From Chimaeribacter arupi (GTDB lineage: Bacteria; Pseudomonadota; Gammaproteobacteria; Enterobacterales; Enterobacteriaceae), in the NCBI RefSeq assembly GCF_002858805.1, contig NZ_PJZI01000044.1, positions 1 through 38,078 on the forward strand: DNA of 38,078 bases, read 5' to 3'. A program made the translations under genes and the position numbers. Below the pieces are notes generated by a model that was not told the origin of the DNA, searched no databases, and saw only the letters and a program-made list of their open reading frames with translations. Shown here piece by piece: positions 35,574 to 38,078 of this stretch (its first letter is position 1; the number at the start of each line of letters is the position of its first letter).

Positions 35574-36851
35574 TTACCCCCGGAAGCGGTACTGGTCGAG
35601 GGACGCGGCGTGCATCTCAATCGAGAAGCCCGGTGCGTGCGGCGGCATATAGGCCGCGCCACGGATCTCGCACGGCGTGACGAAATGCTCATGCAGGTGA
35701 TCCACATACTCAATCACCCGCCCTTCGTGCGTCCCGGCGATGCAGAGGTAGTCGATCATCGACAGGTGCTGCACGTACTCGCACAGCCCGACGCCCCCGG
35801 CATGGGGGCAGACCGGCAGGTTATAGCGGGCGGCCATCAGCATCACCGCCAGCACCTCATTCACGCCGCCCATCCGGCAGGCATCAATCTGCACCACGTC
35901 GATCGCGCCGCGCATGATGAACTGTTTGAACATAATGCGGTTCTGGCACATCTCGCCGGTCGCCACTTTCACCGGCGCGACCGCCTCACGGATTTTGCGG
36001 TGGCCTTCGATGTCATCCGGGCTGGTGGGTTCCTCAATAAACCATGGCCGGGCGAACGCCAGCTTGTTGACCCAGTCGATCGCCTCATCCACTTCCCACA
36101 CCTGGTTGGCGTCAATCATCAACTGTCGGTCGGGGCCAATCACCTCACGGGCGATGCGCACCCGGCGGATGTCATCCTCCAGGTCGCGCCCGACCTTGAG
36201 TTTGAGGAAGGAGAAGCCGGCGTCCACCGCCTGTTGGCAGAGGCGGCGCAGCTTCTCATCCGGGTAGCCGAGCCAGCCCGCCGAGGTGGTGTAACAGGGG
36301 TAACCTTCCGCCAGCAATTTTTCGCGCCGTTGCGCCTGCCCTTCGGCGCGCTCGGTCAGCAGCCGCAGCGCCTGCTCCGGCGTGATGCAGTCGGTGAGGT
36401 AACGGAAATCGATGCAGCGCACCAGCTCCTCCGGTGACATATCCGCCACCAGTTGCCACAGCGGCTTGCCGCAGGATTTCGCCCACGCATCCCACACGGC
36501 GTTGATCACCGCGCCGGTCGCCAGATGGATCGCGCCCTTGTCCGGCCCGATCCAGCGCAACTGGCTGTCACTGGTGAAACGCCGCCAGAACGCGCCCATG
36601 TCCGCCGTGATCGCCTCCAGAGACTGCCCGACGATCTGGTGCTCCAGCGCCCGGATGGCGGCACAGCAGATCTCATTGCCGCGGCCGATGGTAAACGTCA
36701 GGCCGTGGCCGCTCAGCGTCGGGTCATCGGTTTCCAGAATCACATAGGCGGCGGAGTAGTCCGGGTCCGGGTTCATGGCGTCGGAGCCATCCAGCGCCTG
36801 CGAGGTGGGAAAGCGGATATCTTCAACGCGCAGGGCGGTAAACTGGGTCAT
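35574..36851 (-). CDS. L-fuconate dehydratase (enolase superfamily)
   Basis: This 425-residue enzyme removes water from L-fuconate to give 2-keto-3-deoxy-L-fuconate. Enolase-superfamily residues match Xanthomonas FucD with an offset of one: KxK at K217/K219 (FLKLKVG), metal ligands D247 (MIDANQVWE), E273 (FIEEPTSPDD) and E300 (ATGEMCQNR), and the base H350 (CPHAGGVGL). The N-terminal capping domain starts VEDIRFPTS and carries ALDGSDAMNPDPDYSAAYV, typical of fuconate dehydratases. It is the first gene of the five-gene operon, divergent from the FadR-type regulator. Product breakdown enzymes (keto-deoxyfuconate dehydrogenase and diketo-acid hydrolase, or an aldolase) are not in the window. Confidence 0.92.
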   Translation of the reverse strand: MTQFTALRVEDIRFPTSQALDGSDAMNPDPDYSAAYVILETDDPTLSGHGLTFTIGRGNEICCAAIRALEHQIVGQSLEAITADMGAFWRRFTSDSQLRWIGPDKGAIHLATGAVINAVWDAWAKSCGKPLWQLVADMSPEELVRCIDFRYLTDCITPEQALRLLTERAEGQAQRREKLLAEGYPCYTTSAGWLGYPDEKLRRLCQQAVDAGFSFLKLKVGRDLEDDIRRVRIAREVIGPDRQLMIDANQVWEVDEAIDWVNKLAFARPWFIEEPTSPDDIEGHRKIREAVAPVKVATGEMCQNRIMFKQFIMRGAIDVVQIDACRMGGVNEVLAVMLMAARYNLPVCPHAGGVGLCEYVQHLSMIDYLCIAGTHEGRVIEYVDHLHEHFVTPCEIRGAAYMPPHAPGFSIEMHAASLDQYRFRG

Positions 36852-36875
36852 GGGTGCCTCGCTTTCAGGTCTAAT

Positions 36876-36919
36876 GGTCAGGCCACTGACCGGCTAAAAA
36901 GAGCCTGAAGGTCAGGCCA
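36876..36919. promoter_or_regulatory. Candidate operator region for the FadR-type regulator
   Basis: GGTCAGGCCA occurs twice (36876-36885 and 36910-36919, 34 bp apart). The first copy is part of an inverted repeat GGTCAG-GCCA-CTGACC (36876-36891). It lies between the divergent dehydratase and regulator genes, where a GntR/FCD repressor would be expected to bind. The link is inferred from position and symmetry. Confidence 0.5.
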
Positions 36920-37095
36920 ATTTGGTTGGAAATGTTATTGCTTACCCGGCGGCGTGGTTTGCTAAGATGGGCACCGGCTGCACAAAACATCATCAACGCG
37001 GATTCAGTTTTTACACGCCGATAACAATTCCTCAAGGGCGACAACCGGGAATTGGTGGCTGAATCGCTTAACCGACCACAGGGAGACGGGCCACC

Positions 37096-37851
37096 ATGCC
37101 GATTACCAGACTGGAAAACCCGCGGCTTTACCGGCAGATAGCCGATCAGTTGCGCGGGCTGATTGAGAAGGGGGAATTTCCGCCCGGCAGCCGGTTGCCG
37201 TCGGAGCGCGATCTGGCGGCGCAAATGCAGGTGAGCCGCGCCTCGGTGCGGGAGGCGCTGATTGCGCTGGAAGTGGTGGGGCTGGTGGATGTGAAGGTCG
37301 GCAACGGCGTGATCGTGCGCCACCCGCCGGTGGCGGCCTCACCGGAGCCGGTGATGGCGCAGGCCGGGCGCGGCCAGTGGGGCGAGCTGGACGAGGAGCT
37401 GGGGATCGACCTCGACCTGAACAGCGAGCTGCCGCCTTTTTCGTTGTTACAGACCCGCCGCCTAATCGAGCCGGAAACCGCCGCGCTGGCTGCGCGTTAC
37501 GCCAGTGCAGACGAGCGCGCCGCCATCCGCGCCGCTTACCTGCGCAACTGCGAGGATAACCGCGCCGGCTCGGAAACCCACCCCGGCGACCGGCTGTTCC
37601 ACATCCGCATTGCCCAGGCCAGCGGCAACCCGGCTTACGCCTTTATCATCGGCCACTTGCTCGGCCACCGTTACGGCAGCATGTTCCGGGTGTTGCAGCG
37701 TAATTACACGCCGGAGGATATGCCGCACCGCTCCGAGCAGGAGCACCGGGCGATCCTTGACGCCATCGAGGCGGGGGATGCCGCGGGGGCGCGGCGGGCG
37801 ATGAAAGCGCACCTCGATGCGGTGATAGCGGTGTTTTCGCGGCAGGGCTAA
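37096..37851 (+). CDS. GntR-family regulator with FCD domain, probable repressor of the fucose operon
   Basis: This 251-residue protein has an N-terminal winged helix (LYRQIADQLRGLIEKGEFPPGSRLPSERDLAAQMQVSRASVREALIALEVVGLVDVKVGNG, ~11-70) and a C-terminal helical FCD effector domain (~115-240). The FCD metal-site pattern is present in DRLFHIRIAQASGN and in SEQEHRAILDAIEAGD. Such regulators (UxuR, ExuR, LldR and relatives) bind sugar acids. L-fuconate or its keto-deoxy form is the natural guess for the inducer here. AGGGAGA lies before the ATG. The gene faces the dehydratase-led operon across a 244-bp gap with repeat motifs. Confidence 0.88.
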   Translation: MPITRLENPRLYRQIADQLRGLIEKGEFPPGSRLPSERDLAAQMQVSRASVREALIALEVVGLVDVKVGNGVIVRHPPVAASPEPVMAQAGRGQWGELDEELGIDLDLNSELPPFSLLQTRRLIEPETAALAARYASADERAAIRAAYLRNCEDNRAGSETHPGDRLFHIRIAQASGNPAYAFIIGHLLGHRYGSMFRVLQRNYTPEDMPHRSEQEHRAILDAIEAGDAAGARRAMKAHLDAVIAVFSRQG

Positions 37852-38042
37852 GGCGGCCCTGCTGCCGCCACTGGGGTTAAGTGGTTTGTTTCGGTTGTTT
37901 ATGAGATGGCTTATTTCGGTTGCTCATGTGCGGTGGCCTTTTGCTTTTGGATTGAGGTTGGTTGCGTTGGCAAACGCCTGCATTCCTTCTGCGGCTCCGC
38001 TGCCGCCACCGCGCAAGGGGCGCGTAAGCGCGCGCCCCTTGC
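37852..38042. other. 3' flank with two hairpins, no gene seen
   Basis: GGCGGC/GCCGCC (37852-37869) directly follows the regulator's stop codon. GCAAGGGGCGCG (38013-38024) pairs perfectly with CGCGCCCCTTGC (38031-38042) around a 6-nt loop. Neither has a T-run. The direct repeat TTTCGGTTG occurs at about 37889 and 37915. No credible coding region starts before the window ends. Confidence 0.5.
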
Positions 38043-38078
38043 ATCCCCGCGCTTTTGGGTGCCCCGGCAGAATTATTG

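Overview
The window reads as the chromosome of a Gram-negative enterobacterium (order Enterobacterales). A tRNA-Leu(CAG) lies beside a DUF1435 gene as in the E. coli leuQPV-yjjZ neighbourhood, and there are close homologues of LacI, AmpH, FucP and SymE plus a tRNA-Leu(CAA). The coding style is GC-rich. A Serratia-like (Yersiniaceae) member would fit, but the genus is an inference.

Layout. 1-2,950: truncated tRNA-Leu(CAG), a Fur-box-controlled DUF1435 membrane protein, a membrane diguanylate cyclase and a LacI orthologue without the tetramerisation helix. 3,216-6,621: a GH31 glycosidase and GPH-family sugar symporter operon, with a CRP-like site upstream of the symporter. 6,865-9,173: an ATP-dependent dihydroxyacetone kinase and a small exported protein. 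9,172-11,481: two divergent HNH nucleases, one with an N-terminal domain like the DNA-phosphorothioate-binding domain of ScoMcrA-type enzymes. 11,530-18,281: a second LacI-family repressor next to two perfect 14-bp palindromes, a polar amino-acid ABC transporter, two oxidoreductases and a DUF1349 protein.

18,420-30,400 is a defence/mobile region. It holds a SymE toxin gene with a predicted SymR-type antisense RNA and LexA-like site, a two-gene TIR module, and a type I restriction-modification system (hsdR, hsdM, hsdS). Two nucleotides after hsdS comes an AT-rich ATPase + HNH-nuclease pair resembling Septu (PtuA/PtuB). The region ends in a decayed P4-type integrase next to tRNA-Leu(CAA), a classical island insertion site. 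The drop in G+C from hsdS onward suggests recent acquisition of the distal genes.

30,420-38,078: ampH, then three tandem 160-bp repeats whose central stem shows compensatory base changes, then a minus-strand operon for non-phosphorylative L-fucose catabolism (dehydratase, lactonase, SDR dehydrogenase, mutarotase, FucP-like permease) facing a divergent FadR-type regulator.

The most interesting elements are the hsdS-linked ATPase/HNH pair, the TIR protein with an unrecognised C-terminal domain and a small partner, the divergent HNH pair without visible dnd genes, and the covarying 160-bp repeats.
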